From positions 1-64,000 of the forward strand of contig CACGWQ010000003.1 in NCBI GenBank assembly GCA_902576815.1: 64,000 nucleotides of DNA. The letters are read 5' to 3'. Shown piece after piece: positions 29,820 to 40,511 of the stretch. Both the position numbers and the translations under genes were made by a program. Every line of letters begins with the position of its first letter. The first letter of the stretch is position 1. The notes under the pieces were generated by a model. The model was given only the letters and a program-made list of their open reading frames with translations. It was not told the origin of the DNA and searched no databases. This DNA is from an uncultured Pelagibacteraceae bacterium (GTDB lineage Bacteria; Pseudomonadota; Alphaproteobacteria; Pelagibacterales; Pelagibacteraceae).

Positions 29820-30566
29820 TTAAACCATAAAATCTAATATTAACTTAAAACTACTAACCAAAATTAAAGCATAAATAATATTGTAGAATAAATTTTCCTC
29901 AATTATTTTGAGTAATTTATAACCTATAAATATTCCAATTAGCGCTAAAGGGAAAAGAGTAACTGACTGATACAGAGTATCAAAATTCATCATGGATAAA
30001 TAAACATACAGAGGAAGCTTAATTAGATTAACACAACTAAAAAAAATAATTCTTGTCCCAACATAAATTTCTTTCTTCATTCTTAATGGGAGTAAATAAA
30101 GACTTGTTGGCGTTCCACCAGCATGTACGCAAAAACTTGAAAAACCAGCGATAGATGAGCAAATTGCACCTTTTAAAAAATTTTTCTTAGCAGGTATTGT
30201 TTTTTCTTTTTTAAATAAAAAATAATGACCAGAAAATAAGAAACCCATTATTCCAACAATTAGTTTAAGTAAATCCTCTGAAAAATAAGTAAAGGTAAAT
30301 GAGCCTATTATTATTCCAATAGCAGCAAATGGAACTATTAACTTTAGTGTTCCAAAATCAAATTCTCTTCTAAATCTATAAACAGCAATAATGTCTGAAA
30401 AAATCAGTATTGGTAAAATTATAGCAAGCGCTTGATTTAATGGCATAACTACTGTCATTAATGGAACCGAAATTAATGATATCGATCCACCCAAACCTGA
30501 TTTAGCAATTCCATATAATACAATTGCCGGAACAACACTAAGAAAGAATAATAAGTTAATCTCCAT
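29820..30566 (-). CDS. TauE/SafE-family exporter (second copy in window)
   Basis: KSGLGGSISLISVPLMTVVMP; polytopic. Confidence 0.8.
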   Translation of the reverse strand: MEINLLFFLSVVPAIVLYGIAKSGLGGSISLISVPLMTVVMPLNQALAIILPILIFSDIIAVYRFRREFDFGTLKLIVPFAAIGIIIGSFTFTYFSEDLLKLIVGIMGFLFSGHYFLFKKEKTIPAKKNFLKGAICSSIAGFSSFCVHAGGTPTSLYLLPLRMKKEIYVGTRIIFFSCVNLIKLPLYVYLSMMNFDTLYQSVTLFPLALIGIFIGYKLLKIIEENLFYNIIYALILVSSFKLILDFMV

Positions 30567-30572
30567 TATAAA

Positions 30573-30737
30573 TTAGAAATATAGCAATAAGGATAAAACT
30601 ACTAATATTAAAACTAATATGATGATCGCTATGTAATTAAGTTTAATTTTAAATTTGCCTAATAAAAATTCGTTAATTTTTTCCCAAAAAATTATAATTA
30701 AAATTAATATAACTGCTGGAAGAATAAATTTAATCAT
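30573..30737 (-). CDS. 54-aa two-TM small protein
   Basis: Own translation: MIKFILPAVILILIIIFWEKINEFLLGKFKIKLNYIAIIILVLILVVLSLLLYF*. Confidence 0.5.
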   Translation of the reverse strand: MIKFILPAVILILIIIFWEKINEFLLGKFKIKLNYIAIIILVLILVVLSLLLYF

Positions 30738-30745
30738 AAATATAT

Positions 30746-30913
30746 TTACATCAAAAAATACATCAATCCAAATATTACTAATATTATTATTATCCAGATA
30801 GAGAAATTTGATAATAATTGTTTAATATTTAAATTTGATCTCAAAAAATTTGGTAAAACTGATATTAAAACTAAAATTAAAAAAATTGCAGGAATTATTT
30901 GATCAGCAGTCAA
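30746..30913 (-). CDS. 55-aa two-TM small protein, TTG start
   Basis: Own translation: (M)TADQIIPAIFLILVLISVLPNFLRSNLNIKQLLSNFSIWIIIILVIFGLMYFLM*. Confidence 0.35.
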   Translation of the reverse strand: MTADQIIPAIFLILVLISVLPNFLRSNLNIKQLLSNFSIWIIIILVIFGLMYFLM

Positions 30914-30914
30914 A

Positions 30915-31682
30915 TTAGTTTTTTATATTATAACCCTTTTTTAATATGGCTGCCACCAGTGTCACACAAACAATTAAAAATAAAATCATTGTTGATATAC
31001 TTATCCATATATTAAAATCTGATACTCCATAAAATGAAAACCTTAGCCCATTAACTAAATATACAACAGGATTAAAATATGTGACTGTCTGCCAAAAACT
31101 TGGGAGCATGTCTAGAGAGTACAAACTGCCACCTAGGAAAACCATTGGCGTTATAACTATTGTAGGAATTATAGACATTTGCTCAAAATTTTTGCTTAAT
31201 AGTCCAATCAAAAATCCAAACAATGCAAAAGTAAAAGCTACTAGGATTAATAGAAAAATCATTAGTAAAGGAAACTTTACATTTACCTCAGCAAAAAAAA
31301 GTGATGTAAAAAAAATCACTGCTGCTACTAATAATGTTTTTGTTGCCCCTGCTCCAACATAAGCTATAACAATCTCAGTTGTTGAAATTGGTGCAGCTAG
31401 TATTTCATAAATCGTTCCATTAAACTTTGGAAAAAATATTCCAAAAGAAGTGTTACTTATTGATTGAGTTAATAAGGTTAACATCAATAAACCAGGCACA
31501 ATATAAGAGCCATAACTAATTCCATCAATGTTTTCGACATAATCACCAATTACTGAACCAAAAACTATAAAGTATAAAGATGTTGATAAAACTGGCGAAA
31601 GAAGAGATTGAATTAATGTTCTTCTAAATCTATCCATTTCATGAAAATAAATTGCTTTTAAAGCATGAAAATTAATCGTCAT
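30915..31682 (-). CDS. ABC-2 type transporter permease
   Basis: ABC-2 permease architecture; overlaps ATPase gene. Confidence 0.88.
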   Translation of the reverse strand: MTINFHALKAIYFHEMDRFRRTLIQSLLSPVLSTSLYFIVFGSVIGDYVENIDGISYGSYIVPGLLMLTLLTQSISNTSFGIFFPKFNGTIYEILAAPISTTEIVIAYVGAGATKTLLVAAVIFFTSLFFAEVNVKFPLLMIFLLILVAFTFALFGFLIGLLSKNFEQMSIIPTIVITPMVFLGGSLYSLDMLPSFWQTVTYFNPVVYLVNGLRFSFYGVSDFNIWISISTMILFLIVCVTLVAAILKKGYNIKN

Positions 31683-32607
31683 TGTTTTCCTTTACCAATG
31701 TAACAAAAATTTTCTCAAGGTTATTTTGCTCTGTCTTCAAATCTCTCATTCGTAAACCTGCATTTTTTAGATCCTGAAGCATTTTAGTAATACCTGTTCT
31801 TTCTGCATGTAAATTATAATTATATATTAAAGAATATTTATCATTTGAAATAGAGAGATTATACTCATCAAGCTCAATCGGAATATTTTCAACTTTATCT
31901 TGTAATTCAATTGTTAATTTTTTATGTCCCATTTTTTTTAATAAATCAATTTTATTATCTACGACGATAATTTCACCTTGATTAATAACTGCTACTCTAT
32001 CAGCAATAGCTTCTGCTTCTTCGATATAGTGTGTTGTTAAAATTATAGTTACACCAGTTTTTCTTAATCCCTCTACGACCTTCCACATATCTTTTCTTAA
32101 CTCAACATCTACACCAGCTGTTGGTTCATCAAGAAATAGGATTGAAGGTTCGTGTGATAAGGCTTTGGCAATCATCACTCTTCTTTTCATACCACCAGAT
32201 AATTGGTTTAATCTTAAATCTTTCTTATCCCAAAGACTGAAATCTTTTAATATTTTTTCAATATGCTTAGGATCAGGTCCTTTGCCATATAATCCTCTTG
32301 AGTATGAAACATTATTAAAAACTGTTTCAAATTGTTCTAGTGAAATTTCTTGTGGAACCAAACCTATTCTAGATCTTGTCTCTCTATAATCTTTTATTAT
32401 ATCATATCCATCAACAGTTATTTCGCCAGAACTAGGTTTTACAATTCCACAAACAATACTAATTAATGTAGTTTTGCCAGCACCATTTGGTCCTAGCATT
32501 GCAATTATTTCACCTTGTTTTATTTTTAAATCTACAGATTTTAAAGCATTAAAACCATTGTCATATACTTTAGATAAATTATTTATTGTGATTAAATCTT
32601 TTGACAT
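31672..32607 (-). CDS. ABC transporter ATP-binding protein
   Basis: [42 protein letters not shown]. Confidence 0.95.
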   Translation of the reverse strand: MSKDLITINNLSKVYDNGFNALKSVDLKIKQGEIIAMLGPNGAGKTTLISIVCGIVKPSSGEITVDGYDIIKDYRETRSRIGLVPQEISLEQFETVFNNVSYSRGLYGKGPDPKHIEKILKDFSLWDKKDLRLNQLSGGMKRRVMIAKALSHEPSILFLDEPTAGVDVELRKDMWKVVEGLRKTGVTIILTTHYIEEAEAIADRVAVINQGEIIVVDNKIDLLKKMGHKKLTIELQDKVENIPIELDEYNLSISNDKYSLIYNYNLHAERTGITKMLQDLKNAGLRMRDLKTEQNNLEKIFVTLVKENNDD

Positions 32608-32639
32608 TTTTGAAAATCAAATTTGATATAGTGATATTT

Positions 32640-33083
32640 TTAGTGACAAGCAATGTTATATTTTTTTAATCTCCAGTAATTGTAAGGCCATGGAGTTAAA
32701 AAACCAGCAATAAGCATTATTGGAACCACCCACCAATTTAAAATAGCTCCACCTGTTAAAATTACATCTGTGAGGTTCATGGCTATTTCCATACTGACCA
32801 TTGATATAAAGCTCATACCAAGTGCAGTCTTAAATGCTTTAGAGAAGTTAAGATTTTGTCTTAGTAAGATTATTGTTTCTAAAATTATACTAGTAATCAA
32901 TCCATTTATAATTGCTAAAGTCATAATACCTAAAACAGGAAAAGGAATTTTAGTAATTTGAAAAAATAAAATTGTTCCCAAATCTCCAATTGCGCATCCC
33001 AGTAGACACCAACCAGTATTTTTAGCACTTCTTTTCCATGTATGTTTACATGACCAATCAAAATTTATTATCTCTGAACTCAT
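32640..33083 (-). CDS. DUF4396-like membrane protein
   Basis: WKRSAKNTGWCLLGCAIGDLGTI; polytopic. Confidence 0.65.
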   Translation of the reverse strand: MSSEIINFDWSCKHTWKRSAKNTGWCLLGCAIGDLGTILFFQITKIPFPVLGIMTLAIINGLITSIILETIILLRQNLNFSKAFKTALGMSFISMVSMEIAMNLTDVILTGGAILNWWVVPIMLIAGFLTPWPYNYWRLKKYNIACH

Positions 33084-33508
33084 TGCTTGCTCATTTCTAA
33101 ATGATATTCGTAAATATCATCTTTCCAATAGGACTTTATATAAGATAAAATATTGTCTATTCCTTCATCACTTATTTCATCTCCAAATCCCATCATTTTT
33201 CCTTCATAATTTTTTATTAATTTTGCAAATCCATATTTAATCATTCTATGTAATAATTCATCGGTATGATGCCAAGTATGACCAGTACCATTCAATGGAG
33301 GTGCTTTTCTATGCCCATCTTCATCTAATCCTTGCCAATTTTTTGCTCCTGCTAAATTTGCTTGATGACAAGATACACAATACTGATTATATAATATTTT
33401 CCCATTTTTAATTGCTTCGATAGAGTCTCTAGTTATTGGATAATGAGAGTGAGAAAGCGCAACCTTGGAGTAAAGTAAAGTTATTATAATAAAAAAAAAT
33501 ATTCTCAT
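33080..33508 (-). CDS. Secreted c-type cytochrome
   Basis: Signal-peptide-like N-terminus (MRIFFFIIITLLYS), CVSCH heme motif. Confidence 0.85.
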   Translation of the reverse strand: MRIFFFIIITLLYSKVALSHSHYPITRDSIEAIKNGKILYNQYCVSCHQANLAGAKNWQGLDEDGHRKAPPLNGTGHTWHHTDELLHRMIKYGFAKLIKNYEGKMMGFGDEISDEGIDNILSYIKSYWKDDIYEYHLEMSKQ

Positions 33509-33512
33509 ATAA

Positions 33513-33956
33513 TTAGTGAGGCTTTCTAAATTTACTATGACAAGCATTGCAATTTTTCCACATATACTGTTTTAAAGTTGCTCTGATATCATCACTTTCC
33601 TCTATTACACTTGCAAGCTTAATCATGTCATCTGAGGATTTTTGCATCAATGAATTAAATTCATCTTTATTTTCCCAGATACTAGGTAATGCTTCTGTTC
33701 CATGTCCTTCTTTAGTATTTTCAGGAAAAAGGTTTAACAATTCTAAATAGTTTTGACTTACTTCTTTCATAAATTTACTAGCTTTCTCAAATTCTAAATC
33801 TTTTGATAAAATATCAACTCTTTTTGCTGTCTTATAATTTGCGCTAAATAATGATTTCCTTTTCTTAATTATATCTTTTGCACTTTCTTCAGAATAAATA
33901 TTAGTATTAACTGATAAGATAAGTGTTACAAAAAATAGTATTTTTAAATGTCTCAT
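33513..33956 (-). CDS. Cytochrome c'-like protein
   Basis: Signal peptide; C-terminal CNACH heme motif; ALPSIWENKDEFNSLM. Confidence 0.8.
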   Translation of the reverse strand: MRHLKILFFVTLILSVNTNIYSEESAKDIIKKRKSLFSANYKTAKRVDILSKDLEFEKASKFMKEVSQNYLELLNLFPENTKEGHGTEALPSIWENKDEFNSLMQKSSDDMIKLASVIEESDDIRATLKQYMWKNCNACHSKFRKPH

Positions 33957-33974
33957 TTTATTTATAAATAAAGT

Positions 33975-34502
33975 ATGAAAGATAATACAATACATCAATA
34001 TAATTGGTTAGCTAAATTTTTTCATTGGTTCACTTTTTTGATTTTAATTTTTCAAATACCAATGGGATTTATATTAGTCAGACTTGACTTTTCAGACTTA
34101 AGAATAACAATTGAAAACATGCATGTTATTGTTGGTATAACTGTATTTTACTTAACAATATTTAGACTGATTTTTAAATTTTTTAGTAAATCTCCAAAAT
34201 TAATGCCTGCGTCATTTGTGGGACAAAAATTAATTGCCAAATTAAATCATATATTTCTTTATGTCGCACTATTGACTATAACTACCTCAGGAATTTTTAA
34301 AAAATTATTTAACGGTGAAAAATTAAACTTTTTTTTCTTCAAAGTAAAAATTGAGGACAACTTTGATTTAGCAGATCAATTTTACAATATACATATAATT
34401 TCAAACTATACCTTAATTGTTTTAATTTCTTTACATTTGTTGGCTGTATTATTTCATCAAATATTTTTAAAAGAAAATATCTTGAAAAGAATGACTAAAT
34501 AA
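33975..34502 (+). CDS. Cytochrome b561-family membrane protein
   Basis: WLAKFFHWFTFLILIFQIPMGF, spaced His residues, four TM. Confidence 0.85.
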   Translation: MKDNTIHQYNWLAKFFHWFTFLILIFQIPMGFILVRLDFSDLRITIENMHVIVGITVFYLTIFRLIFKFFSKSPKLMPASFVGQKLIAKLNHIFLYVALLTITTSGIFKKLFNGEKLNFFFFKVKIEDNFDLADQFYNIHIISNYTLIVLISLHLLAVLFHQIFLKENILKRMTK

Positions 34503-34515
34503 TTAAATAAGTAAT

Positions 34516-34890
34516 ATGAAAAAAATATTTTTATGCGTTATTTTAATTATAATTCCAAACTTTTCCTTCGGGTTTGAAAAAACAACAAATTTTGATCTGA
34601 ATAAGTTATTTGAAATTCAAAAATCAGGAAAAACAATAGTAATTAATTCTTGGAATGAGTACTGCTCAACTTGTGCAGCGCAAACAAAAGTTTTCGACCA
34701 AGCAATGAAAGACTTTAAAGATGTTGAATTTTTATTCTATGAGCAAACAGAACATGAAGATATTGCTAAATCTTTAGGAATAAACTATTGGACTACAATC
34801 GTTGTATTCAAGGGTGAAAATGAAATAGTTAGGGAGATTGGTTTGGTAGATAAAAAAAAAATATACGACTTAATTAATCAAGGAATTTAA
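34516..34890 (+). CDS. Secreted thioredoxin-like protein
   Basis: Signal peptide; CSTCAAQTKVFDQAM active-site-like motif. Confidence 0.75.
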   Translation: MKKIFLCVILIIIPNFSFGFEKTTNFDLNKLFEIQKSGKTIVINSWNEYCSTCAAQTKVFDQAMKDFKDVEFLFYEQTEHEDIAKSLGINYWTTIVVFKGENEIVREIGLVDKKKIYDLINQGI

Positions 34891-35399
34891 AATACTGACT
34901 TTAAATATCTTTTCCAGTTTTCTTGATAATGTTTTGCATTTTCTGTTATTTTCTCTACCTCTTCATTAGTTAATTTTCTAATAACTCTTCCAGGAGCTCC
35001 TACCACTAATGAATTGTCAGGAATTTCTTTATCCTCAGTTATTAATGCTTTTGCGCCAATAATACAGTTTTTACCTATTTTTGCGTTATTTAAAATTACT
35101 GCACCGATACCGACTAAACTATTATCTCCAACTGTACATCCATGGAGCATAACGATATGACCGATAGTTACGTCTCTACCTATTCTTAATGGGCAACCTG
35201 GGTCAGTGTGTAAAACACTTCCGTCTTGAACATTTGAACCTTCTCCAACATGAATATTTTCATTATCGCCTCTAATTACAGCATTAAACCAAACACTAGA
35301 GTTTTTTTCTAATGTGACATCTCCAATAATAGTTGCATTAGGAGCTACCCAATTTTCGCCAGAGTTTTTTGGTTTTTTGTCTTCCAAATCGTAAAACAT
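34887..35399 (-). CDS. Gamma carbonic anhydrase family protein
   Basis: Hexapeptide repeats; NAVIRGDNENIHVGEGSNVQDGSVLHTD, IGHIVMLHGCTVGDNSLVGIGA. Confidence 0.93.
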   Translation of the reverse strand: MFYDLEDKKPKNSGENWVAPNATIIGDVTLEKNSSVWFNAVIRGDNENIHVGEGSNVQDGSVLHTDPGCPLRIGRDVTIGHIVMLHGCTVGDNSLVGIGAVILNNAKIGKNCIIGAKALITEDKEIPDNSLVVGAPGRVIRKLTNEEVEKITENAKHYQENWKRYLKSVF

Positions 35400-35419
35400 A
35401 ATTTATATATTATTACATT

Positions 35420-35974
35420 ATGCCTATTAAAACACCAGTATGTGATTTTGGAAAAAAAGCAGAAAACTTTGAATTAAAATCTACAGATAACAAATTAATA
35501 TCATTAAATGATATAAAAGGTGAAAATGGAACTTTGATAATGTTTATTTGTAATCATTGTCCTTATGTGAAAGCAATTATAAAAGATGCGGTGGAGGATT
35601 GCACTAAACTTAATGATTTAGGAATAAATTCAGTTGCAATATGCTCTAATGATCCAATCAACTATCCAGAAGACTCGTTTGAAAAAATGATTGAATTTGC
35701 AATTAAACATAAATTTAATTTTCCTTATCTGATTGATGAAACCCAAGATATTGCAAGAAAATATGATGCTGTATGTACTCCAGATTTTTTTGGTTATGAT
35801 AAAGATTTTGGTCTTCAATATAGAGGAAGGATAAGAGAATTAAGAGAGCTAAAGCCTGTGAGATCTGGAGATAGTGATTTATTTATTGCTATGAAACAAG
35901 TTTCAGAAATAGGCAAAGGTCCTGAACAACAATTTCCAAGTATGGGTTGTGGTATTAAGTGGTCATCTAATTAA
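35420..35974 (+). CDS. Thioredoxin/peroxiredoxin-like protein
   Basis: LIMFICNHCPYVKAI, CSNDPINYPEDSFEKM, CTPDFFGYD. Confidence 0.85.
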   Translation: MPIKTPVCDFGKKAENFELKSTDNKLISLNDIKGENGTLIMFICNHCPYVKAIIKDAVEDCTKLNDLGINSVAICSNDPINYPEDSFEKMIEFAIKHKFNFPYLIDETQDIARKYDAVCTPDFFGYDKDFGLQYRGRIRELRELKPVRSGDSDLFIAMKQVSEIGKGPEQQFPSMGCGIKWSSN

Positions 35975-37056
35975 TGTACTTATTAATTACAAGAAGTTTT
36001 CCTCCTGAAATAGGTGGTATGCAAAATCTAATGTGGGGATTAGCAAGATCTTTATCAAAATTAGATATGGTTAAAGTTTTTGCTGATTATCACAAAGATC
36101 ATAAAAAATTTGATGATAAAGTTTCATTTACAATTGAGAGAGTTAGTGGTGTTAAATTATTAAGAAAATATAGAAAATCTTTTTTGATAAACGAATATTT
36201 AAATGAAAATAAGAATGTAAATTGTATTATAGCAGATCACTGGAAAAGTTTGGAACTTATAAAATTTTCGAAAAAGAAAATATGTTTAATTCACTCTAAA
36301 GAAATTAATCACCCTAAAGGATCTAGATTAAACAAAAAAGTTCTGGAGGTTTTAAATAATATTGATCATGTGGTAGCAAATTCAAATTTTACAAAAAAAT
36401 TAGCAATTAGTCTTGGTGTAGAAGAAAAAAAAGTAATTGTCATATATCCAGGTGTAGATCCCGTTGAAGAAATTCCAAAAGATGACCTTAAACAAGCAGA
36501 AGAAATGCTAAAAGGAAAAAAACAAAGACTAATTACTGTATCAAGATTTGATAAAAGAAAAAATCATGAAAAAGTTATAATGGCTATTCGTAATTTAAAA
36601 GAGAAATATCCTGATATTGCTTACACTTGTATAGGATATGGAGATGAAGAAGAAAATTTAAAAAAATTAGTGATAGAATTAAATCTTGATAAATATGTAG
36701 TTTTTTTAAGCGATATCTCTAATGAATTGAAAAATGCATTAATTGCAAAATCTAATGTTTTTATTATGCCGTCTATAATTCACAAAACCTCGGTCGAAGG
36801 CTTTGGAATTTCTTTCATTGAGGCTGCACAATATGGAATACCGTCTATTGGTGGTAAAGATGGTGGTGCTTCTGATGCAATTGTTCATAATAAAACGGGG
36901 TTAATTTGCGATGGTAATAGTCTAGATGAAATTTATTCAAGTATAGATAATTTATTTGAGGGAAATAAATATATTGAATTTGGAAAAGAATGCAAAACAC
37001 ACTCCGAAAATTTTCTTTGGGATAAGATAATTGAAAACTACAAAGGAATCTTATAA
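35974..37056 (+). CDS. Glycosyltransferase family 4 (GT-B)
   Basis: RSFPPEIGGMQNLMWGLAR, VSRFDKRKNHEKVIMAI, EGFGISFIEAAQYGIPSIGG. Confidence 0.9.
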   Translation: MYLLITRSFPPEIGGMQNLMWGLARSLSKLDMVKVFADYHKDHKKFDDKVSFTIERVSGVKLLRKYRKSFLINEYLNENKNVNCIIADHWKSLELIKFSKKKICLIHSKEINHPKGSRLNKKVLEVLNNIDHVVANSNFTKKLAISLGVEEKKVIVIYPGVDPVEEIPKDDLKQAEEMLKGKKQRLITVSRFDKRKNHEKVIMAIRNLKEKYPDIAYTCIGYGDEEENLKKLVIELNLDKYVVFLSDISNELKNALIAKSNVFIMPSIIHKTSVEGFGISFIEAAQYGIPSIGGKDGGASDAIVHNKTGLICDGNSLDEIYSSIDNLFEGNKYIEFGKECKTHSENFLWDKIIENYKGIL

Positions 37057-37065
37057 AATAATAAT

Positions 37066-37482
37066 ATGTTAGATAAATTTAATGGAATAATTTTTTTAAT
37101 TGTTTTTATCGTTCATTTTATCGTTTACGCCGTTTACGCTTTCAGAACAGTAGTTGCTACAAAGTCCTTTTTAAATCAATACAATATAGATCACTCTGCA
37201 GCCGTAATGGTTAGATTTTTTGGGGCACCATTTATTGCATCAATTTTAGTGGCACTTTACATAATGTTAATTAAAGCAGATGGTTTAGCAGGAACATGGG
37301 GTTTCTTTACACTAATTTTTGCACAAAACGTTTTATATTTCTTAATCGGGATATATACAATTTATGTCAATAAGCTTGGACATAACGAAAAAACAAATAG
37401 CGAAGGTGTCATTGCATCTGGAATTTTAACAGTGCTAAGTGGAATTCTTTGCTACGGTCTAGCTGATAAAATTTATATTTAA
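37066..37482 (+). CDS. Hypothetical multi-TM protein
   Basis: Intact 138-aa hydrophobic ORF. Confidence 0.65.
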   Translation: MLDKFNGIIFLIVFIVHFIVYAVYAFRTVVATKSFLNQYNIDHSAAVMVRFFGAPFIASILVALYIMLIKADGLAGTWGFFTLIFAQNVLYFLIGIYTIYVNKLGHNEKTNSEGVIASGILTVLSGILCYGLADKIYI

Positions 37483-38978
37483 CTTTTTTTTCTAAAAGTT
37501 GAAAAAATTTGCCAACCAACAATTGTTATTGTTATCAATAATATTATTAGTGTTATAGGCCTATCCCATAAAAAATTAGGTGAGCCATCACTTATTAAAA
37601 GTGATCTTCTCAATGTTTCCTCCATAAGTCCTCCAAGTACAAAAGCTAATATTAAAGGTGGCATGGGAAAATCATAGAGCCTTAAAAAAGTTGCAACTAC
37701 AGCAATACCAATCATTAAAAAAATATCAAAATTATTAAAAGACATTAGATATATTCCTGTAACTGAAAAAAATAAAATCAAAGGAATTAAGTAATTTCTA
37801 GGTACTGCTAAAATTCTAGCTATATAAGGAATTAATGGTAAATTTAAAATCAAAAGCACAACCATACCAATGTACATTGACATAATAACAGACCAAAAAA
37901 TTTCAGGGTTTGTTTGATAAAGTCTTGGTCCTGGCTGAATACCAAATCCTAAAAGAGCTCCTAACATAACAGCTGTTGTTCCACTTCCAGGAATTCCTAA
38001 TGTTAGCAATGGTACAAAAGATCCAGAGCAAGCAGCATTATTTGCTGTCTCTGGTGCTGATAAACCATGAACGCTACCTTTTCCAAATTTTTGTTTTTCT
38101 TCCTCGTTTACATAGTTTCTTTCCATTCCATATGCTAAGAAAGATGCAATTGTTGCGCCTGCTCCAGGCAAAACACCAATTAAGAAACCAAGTATTGAGG
38201 ATCTAGGTATTGTTTTGGCCATTTTAATTGTTTCCTCTTTATTTACTTTAATTGATCCTAATTCTGTTAATGAGATTTGTTTTGCCGCTCTATTTGGATC
38301 TTTCCCTCTAAAAATAATTGTAAGCGCTTCACTCATTGCAAATGTAGCCATGACAATTAAAACAAAGCTTATTCCATCAGTTAAATTCATATTGTTAAAT
38401 GTGAACCTTGTAATATCTGACAATGAATCTTGACCAACTGTTGCTAACATTAATCCTAAAACTACCATCATCATTGCTTTTAAAAACTGTCCTTTAGATG
38501 AGAATGCAGAAATTGCAGTTAAACCTAAAATCATTAGTGCAAAATAGTCAGGTGACCTAAAAGCTAAACTTACTTTTGACAAACTGGGTGCTGCAACTAA
38601 TAAAAATATTGCGGAAATAGTTCCACCTGCAAATGAACTATAGGCTGCAATAGCTAAAGCTTTACCAGCTTTACCTTGTTGTGCCATTGGATAGCCATCA
38701 AATGCGGTAGCAACAGTTCCTGGTATTCCAGGTGCATTTAACAAGATTGAAGAAGTAGATCCTCCAAATACCGCTCCATAGTAAACGCCTGCCATTAAAA
38801 TTAGACCTGTTGATGGATCAAAGCCGTAAGTAATTGGTATCATTAATGCTATTGCAGTCATTGGTCCAAGTCCTGGTAACATTCCAATTATTGTTCCAGC
38901 AAAACAACCAACCATCACCATTAATATATTCGTTAATGATAGCGCAGTTGATAATCCAATTAGTATTCCTTCGATCAT
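37479..38978 (-). CDS. tctA: Tripartite tricarboxylate transporter large permease
   Basis: GMLPGLGPMTAIALMIPITYG, GVLPGAGATIASFLAYGMER; ATGA overlap with tctB. Confidence 0.95.
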   Translation of the reverse strand: MIEGILIGLSTALSLTNILMVMVGCFAGTIIGMLPGLGPMTAIALMIPITYGFDPSTGLILMAGVYYGAVFGGSTSSILLNAPGIPGTVATAFDGYPMAQQGKAGKALAIAAYSSFAGGTISAIFLLVAAPSLSKVSLAFRSPDYFALMILGLTAISAFSSKGQFLKAMMMVVLGLMLATVGQDSLSDITRFTFNNMNLTDGISFVLIVMATFAMSEALTIIFRGKDPNRAAKQISLTELGSIKVNKEETIKMAKTIPRSSILGFLIGVLPGAGATIASFLAYGMERNYVNEEEKQKFGKGSVHGLSAPETANNAACSGSFVPLLTLGIPGSGTTAVMLGALLGFGIQPGPRLYQTNPEIFWSVIMSMYIGMVVLLILNLPLIPYIARILAVPRNYLIPLILFFSVTGIYLMSFNNFDIFLMIGIAVVATFLRLYDFPMPPLILAFVLGGLMEETLRRSLLISDGSPNFLWDRPITLIILLITITIVGWQIFSTFRKKS

Positions 38979-39445
38979 CCCATAACTCCAATATATTTTA
39001 AAAAAGGATCTCGAAGATAAATGTTTAATAAACCGTGTAATAAATACATAAATGCAGCAACAAATGGAAAAGATAAAATAAACATCAGTCCCCATCTTCT
39101 TTCACCTAAGAAATAGTAAGATGCAAAAAGAAATAAAGAAGTTGATATAAAATATCCAATTTTTAAAATTACAGCTGCATATATTAGAGAGATAATTATT
39201 AGATAGATTATACTTTTATAATCTAAGTGTTTATGATTTACTTCTGTAGTAATTTTCTCAGGTAAAATTATTTTTAAACTTGATAAAATTATACCTGCCC
39301 AACCTAAATATATTGGAAAAGTCCTAGCATTGAATGGCGCGTTCTCATCGAATGCAAATACTTGAATGTTGTAAGCTGTATATAAATAAAAAACTGATAG
39401 AACTAAAAAAAGCAGTGAGATAAATTTTGTAGGACTTATTCTCAC
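38975..39445 (-). CDS. tctB: Tripartite tricarboxylate transporter small permease
   Basis: Four-TM protein between tctA and tctC. Confidence 0.88.
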   Translation of the reverse strand: MRISPTKFISLLFLVLSVFYLYTAYNIQVFAFDENAPFNARTFPIYLGWAGIILSSLKIILPEKITTEVNHKHLDYKSIIYLIIISLIYAAVILKIGYFISTSLFLFASYYFLGERRWGLMFILSFPFVAAFMYLLHGLLNIYLRDPFLKYIGVMG

Positions 39446-39475
39446 TGCTTTACTTTCTCTAATAATCTATAAAGA

Positions 39476-40450
39476 TTATATTACTCCAAGTTTTTTCATA
39501 AGAGCTGTCATTTCAACTGTTTGTTTTTCTAGGAATGCATCAAATTTAGAGCCTGGGTTATAAATATTTACCCATGCATTTCTTTTTCTAACAGCTTCCC
39601 ACTCTGGTGTTTTTTGAACATCGCCAAGCATTTTAGAGATTTTGTTATAGTCACTCATACTCATGCTTTTTGGTGCAAAGAAACCTCTCCAGTTAACAAA
39701 CTGAACATCATATCCTTGCTCTTTTAATGTTGGAGCTTCCGGTGCATCACCTACTCTTTCAGGAGCAGTGATACCGATTATTCTTACTTGATCTCTAGCA
39801 CCCATTACTTCACCTAAACCTGTTGAAAGTATTTGAGTTTCTCCAGATAAAAGTCCAGCAAGTGCTTTTCCACCAGCATCATAAGGAACATAAATCACAT
39901 CGTTTGGATTTGCTCCAGCTGCCTGGAAAGCTAACGCACCAATTAAGTGGTCCATGCTTCCTCTTACAGATCCACCAGCCATTTTAATTGATTTTGGATC
40001 TTTTTGATATTGATCAACTGCATCTTTGAAATTTTTGATAGGTGAATTTTTTGCTACAACTATTGCACCATAATCTCCAATTACACCTGCAATTGGTTTA
40101 ACATCTTTATAAGATAATGTTCCAGTACCTTTTATATAACCTTTGTGTCTTGTAATAGATCTTAATACCAATGGTGTTGACTGAACTAAAACTGTATCTT
40201 TTGGAGCGTTATTAATTAGGTAAGCCAAAGCCTTACCACCTCCACCACCTGACATATTTTCAAATGATGCACTTTTCAAAAAACCAGCTTTTGTTAATGC
40301 TTCTCCAGTACCTCTAGCAGTTCCATCCCAACCACCACCAGCACCACCGCCAATTAAAAAATGTAATTTTTCAACTGCAAATGAACTTGTTGATGAAAAT
40401 AGAAGGAAAGCAGAGAATAAAACTGAAATAAAAGTTTTAATTAGTTTCAT
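39476..40450 (-). CDS. tctC: Tripartite tricarboxylate transporter substrate-binding protein
   Basis: Signal peptide; HFLIGGGAGGGWDGTARGTGEAL; GAGGAAATAATG ribosome-binding context. Confidence 0.9.
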   Translation of the reverse strand: MKLIKTFISVLFSAFLLFSSTSSFAVEKLHFLIGGGAGGGWDGTARGTGEALTKAGFLKSASFENMSGGGGGKALAYLINNAPKDTVLVQSTPLVLRSITRHKGYIKGTGTLSYKDVKPIAGVIGDYGAIVVAKNSPIKNFKDAVDQYQKDPKSIKMAGGSVRGSMDHLIGALAFQAAGANPNDVIYVPYDAGGKALAGLLSGETQILSTGLGEVMGARDQVRIIGITAPERVGDAPEAPTLKEQGYDVQFVNWRGFFAPKSMSMSDYNKISKMLGDVQKTPEWEAVRKRNAWVNIYNPGSKFDAFLEKQTVEMTALMKKLGVI

Positions 40451-40511
40451 TATTTCCTCTCTTATTATATTTATGAAGTCATCATTAAACATAAGTTATA
40501 AATTTTAGTCA

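Noticed and set aside
37122-37143. Short direct repeat CGTTTACGC-CGTTTACGC
   Set aside because: Only two in-frame copies inside a TM-coding segment; no sign of a functional repeat.
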